A stretch of 64,000 nucleotides of DNA from Streptomyces smyrnaeus. Its GTDB lineage: Bacteria > Actinomycetota > Actinomycetes > Streptomycetales > Streptomycetaceae. Positions 61,963 through 64,000 of the stretch are shown here, one piece after another. The notes under the pieces were generated by a model that saw only the letters and a program-made list of their open reading frames with translations, searched no databases and was not told the origin of the DNA. Numbering within the stretch: the first letter of the stretch is position 1; the number at the start of each line of letters is the position of its first letter. The stretch spans positions 1 to 64,000 of the forward strand of contig NZ_JAFFZM010000029.1 in assembly GCF_017676345.1 (NCBI RefSeq). The letters are read 5' to 3'. A program made the position numbers and the translations under genes.

Positions 61963-62436
61963 ATGCACGAGTATATGAGCGACTGGCGGATCTGGGAACT
62001 CACCTGCCCAGGACTCCCCGAAGAGGTTGGCCGGGCCCGCCGCTGGACCCGCGATGTCCTGCGCGACAGCCCGCACGCCGACGACGCAGCGCTGATCGTG
62101 AGCGAGCTGGGCTCCAACGCGCTCCTGCACTCGGCGAGCGGCAGTCCCAACGGGAGCTTCCACGTCTCCCTGCACCGGTCACCCGGCACCGTCGTCCTGT
62201 CGGTCACCGACACCGGCGGAGGAGAGACCAAGCCTCACGTCGAGACACCGGACGAGGACGACACCCACGGCCGCGGCCTGGGACTGGTCGCAGCACTGGC
62301 CAACCGCGTACGTGTCAGCGGAGACGACTACGGCCGAACGGTCACCGTCGAGATCAACGGTGAGCACCAGGCGCCGGCCAGGCCCTCACCGGGAGGCGCC
62401 CGCGTAGCGCTACCCGCCCCGAGGTCGATGGCATGA
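61963..62436 (+). CDS. RsbW-like ATP-binding protein (HATPase_c_2)
   Basis: A 157-residue GHKL ATPase of the serine-kinase anti-sigma type: N box ALIVSELGSNALLHSASG (about 46-63), G1 VTDTGGGE, G2 GRGLGLVAALANRV. Streptomyces have many of these, often acting on sigma factors or anti-anti-sigma partners, with no fixed target. GGAGGAAC precedes the ATG. The stop overlaps the next gene (ATGA). It begins the cargo segment of the element. Confidence 0.87.
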   Translation: MHEYMSDWRIWELTCPGLPEEVGRARRWTRDVLRDSPHADDAALIVSELGSNALLHSASGSPNGSFHVSLHRSPGTVVLSVTDTGGGETKPHVETPDEDDTHGRGLGLVAALANRVRVSGDDYGRTVTVEINGEHQAPARPSPGGARVALPAPRSMA

Positions 62437-62753
62437 GCGAGCGACCGCAGCCGACTCAATGCGTCTACTACTGCGAGTGCTTCGTCAACGAACGCCGCAT
62501 CGGCACGTACGACGCCTACAGCCCCCGCGAAGCCCTGCGATGGGTGCGCATCAGCCTGATGATGATCGCAGCGGCCCTGGACGAAGCGCCCTACCTGCGA
62601 GCCCGCACATGGCTGGACCACGGCCAACCAGCAGCCGTCCGCGATCTCGAAGCGGGCAAGCCGCACACCCTCACGCTCAAGCAGCGCAGTACTCAGGCCA
62701 CTTGGACAGTCAGCCCGATAACGAGCCCGCCAGCGCACGAAGCGCGGGCGTAA
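62433..62753 (+). CDS. hypothetical AICE cargo protein (106 aa)
   Basis: A 106-residue soluble protein starting MSERPQPTQCVYYCECFVNE with Cys at 10, 14 and 16, then RRIGTYDAYSPREALRWVRI and a second domain-like stretch. It is translationally coupled to the RsbW-like gene (ATGA), a frequent pairing in Streptomyces, but I do not recognise a function. The Cys cluster could bind a metal. Bases 62754-62836 beyond it are AT-rich and empty. Confidence 0.7.
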   Translation: MSERPQPTQCVYYCECFVNERRIGTYDAYSPREALRWVRISLMMIAAALDEAPYLRARTWLDHGQPAAVRDLEAGKPHTLTLKQRSTQATWTVSPITSPPAHEARA

Positions 62754-62836
62754 TAATTTTCACTACGACTTCAATGTCCTGAGCTGGTGTCGCCGTCAGA
62801 ACTATCTGGAATGCTGCCGGTGATGCCCAGTGGCCC

Positions 62837-64000
62837 TTAATCGTTGCGCTTCATGCGGGAACTCAAGTCATTCATTTCTGGGTACCCCTTCTGAACCAGG
62901 ACTGGGTAGTGCTCAGCGAAATAGACAGCCAACTCAGGACGCTCATTAACGATCGAGGCAAACTCCTTCACATATTTCCTCGCAGGGTCACTCTGCTCCA
63001 AATCACTGAACACCACCGTTGCCATGAGACATGCGGTTGCCCTGAAGATTGGCGATTTGAATTCCTCTGTGATGCGCAGGGCTTCTTCCACATGAGGTAG
63101 CGCCGAAGGATTGTCCCCTCTTTTATTGAATTCGAGGGCTAGGCTTGCGTGAGCATGGACCACGTCCTTAATTTCACCCCGCTGCAGGAGTATTGCGATT
63201 GCCTTGTTCGCCTCGTCTGCCGCCAGGTCTCCTTGGTTGACTTGAAACAGCAACGGAATCTGCCCCACCACGGTACGCGCCAGACGGACCCGATCACCTA
63301 GGGCATCAAAAATGGAAATTGCCTCCTTGAAAAGCGAGTCGGCCTCTTCGTTCTCGTCGATTACCATCAAGAGGACGGCAGCATTCGCCTTGGCGAGCGC
63401 TTCTCCAGAAAGATTTCCACATTGACGGGATCTTTCAACGTCTTCCAGATGAAGCTCAAGTGCCTCCTCGATCCTTCCCTGTTGCCGCAGACAAACAGCT
63501 AGGTCGTTGCACACCATGCTTACCTTGTGGGGATTCCCCAGGCTCTGGAAGATTCGCAACGAGTCCCGCTGATATTTTTCCGCCTTTGCAAATTCGCCAA
63601 TATCGATAAATGTTAGCGCGAGAGTATTCATGGTCTCGGCAGCGCCAGAGGCATCTTTGGCCTCAAGGCAGACTTCCAGGTCCTGTTCAAAATTCTTGAT
63701 TGCTTCATGGAAGCGGCCGGATGACCTGTGAACCGTTCCGAGATTGTATAGAATCTTCCCGATTTCGTGTCTTAAGCCGATGTCTTCATTAAGGGACAGG
63801 CACTCCATGAGAAGCGGGAGGGCTCCATCGTTGTCGCCAACATCCATCCTAAGGCAGCCCAGAAGGTTCGTGGTGTTAGCGATCAGCATCTTATTCTTGG
63901 TGCTTAGTGCTTTGGGGTAGATGCTTTCAGCGAGGGAGAGTGCTGAGTCGAAATCACGCCTGTACCGCAACAGATTAACCTTCGCACCAAGGATGGTCAG
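62837..64000 (-). CDS. tetratricopeptide-repeat protein, 5' end outside window
   Basis: At least 387 codons, open to the right edge, stop TAA 62837-62839. The visible part is a run of about eight TPR-type helix pairs (NLLGCLRMDVGDNDGALPLL, YNLGTVHRSSGRFHEAIKNF, ALTFIDIGEFAKAEKYQRDS, NDLAVCLRQQGRIEEALELH). Base composition is much lower in GC than the rest (30 of 60 at 63541-63600), so it is recently acquired cargo. TPR arrays are C-terminal parts of XRE- or STAND/NB-ARC-type proteins in Streptomyces, including defence proteins; the N-terminus needed to decide is missing. Confidence 0.8.
   Translation of the reverse strand: MTILGAKVNLLRYRRDFDSALSLAESIYPKALSTKNKMLIANTTNLLGCLRMDVGDNDGALPLLMECLSLNEDIGLRHEIGKILYNLGTVHRSSGRFHEAIKNFEQDLEVCLEAKDASGAAETMNTLALTFIDIGEFAKAEKYQRDSLRIFQSLGNPHKVSMVCNDLAVCLRQQGRIEEALELHLEDVERSRQCGNLSGEALAKANAAVLLMVIDENEEADSLFKEAISIFDALGDRVRLARTVVGQIPLLFQVNQGDLAADEANKAIAILLQRGEIKDVVHAHASLALEFNKRGDNPSALPHVEEALRITEEFKSPIFRATACLMATVVFSDLEQSDPARKYVKEFASIVNERPELAVYFAEHYPVLVQKGYPEMNDLSSRMKRND

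Larger units (their letters stand above)
54180..64000. mobile_element. pSAM2-like AICE integrated at tRNA-Thr (right end outside the window)
   Basis: The block following tRNA-Thr has the full core of an actinomycete integrative and conjugative element: integrase next to the tRNA, excisionase, RepSA initiator, small spread/transfer proteins, an FtsK-type translocase, a GntR repressor and a NUDIX protein, in pSAM2 order. Cargo follows from 61963. I looked for a second copy of the tRNA 3' end to the right and found none before 64000, so attR is presumably outside the window. Confidence 0.9.

Noticed and set aside
60400..64000. Search for attR (repeat of the tRNA-Thr 3' end) inside the window
   Set aside because: No stretch matching GTTCGAATCCGACAGGCGG was found by eye to the right, so no attR is claimed.

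Overview
The window reads as chromosome core of a Streptomyces species. Very high GC, strongly GC-biased third codon positions, GTG/TTG starts and mycothiol genes (mshA, mshD) all point there. So do GlnR, PhoU-PhoR-PhoP, MsiK and a close match, from memory of family content, to the S. coelicolor SCO4144-SCO4240 neighbourhood.

Layout. 0.2-5.5 kb: a Cys-codon leader peptide, a rhodanese sulfurtransferase with DUF1416, a DUF2993 lipid-binding protein, and a three-gene run (alpha/beta hydrolase, MoaD-like protein, large membrane protein). 5.7-17 kb: a small upstream ORF coupled to glnR, a LacI regulator, a PDZ-less HtrA-type protease with a two-component system, mshD, an ABM/SnoaL protein, ppk and a CHAD protein. 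17-24 kb: a methyltransferase, mshA-ybjN, a small-membrane-protein operon, a decayed methyltransferase and an MFS exporter. 24-30 kb: a likely (poly)3-hydroxybutyrate utilisation patch (secreted depolymerase-like esterase, bdhA, GAF/PucR regulator, MHS transporter). 30-38.4 kb: gpmA, cupin, an orphan NarL-type sensor kinase, a Cys-rich 54-residue protein, phoU with a PHO box and divergent phoRP, a DUF461 lipoprotein, and carD behind a 756-bp repeat-rich gap. 38.7-54 kb: ispD-ispF, GNAT, a solute-binding protein with a fused double permease and an MFS exporter but no ATPase, an F420 oxidoreductase, cysS, rlmB, a giant DoxX protein, a nucleotidyltransferase and msiK.

At 54.1 kb a tRNA-Thr(UGU) is followed by a pSAM2-like actinomycete integrative and conjugative element (AICE) that runs off the right edge. 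It carries integrase, excisionase and RepSA in a translationally coupled operon, small Spd/transfer membrane proteins, an FtsK/Tra translocase, a SCO3933-family protein, a KorSA-like GntR repressor and a NUDIX (Pra-like) protein. Cargo follows: a RsbW-type ATPase, a small unknown protein and an AT-richer TPR protein cut by the window edge. Four matches to the HutC-type operator GTnTAnAC sit around the repressor, NUDIX and transfer genes and suggest one control circuit.

Most novel-looking points: the AT-rich TPR cargo; RepSA, which lacks any canonical start upstream of its coding N-terminus but has an ideally placed ATC; the ATPase-less importer/exporter operon with a Zur-like site; the glnR upstream ORF; the three 11-bp repeats before the protease; the Cys-rich mini-protein; and a probable inversion breakpoint between the CHAD gene and mshA.
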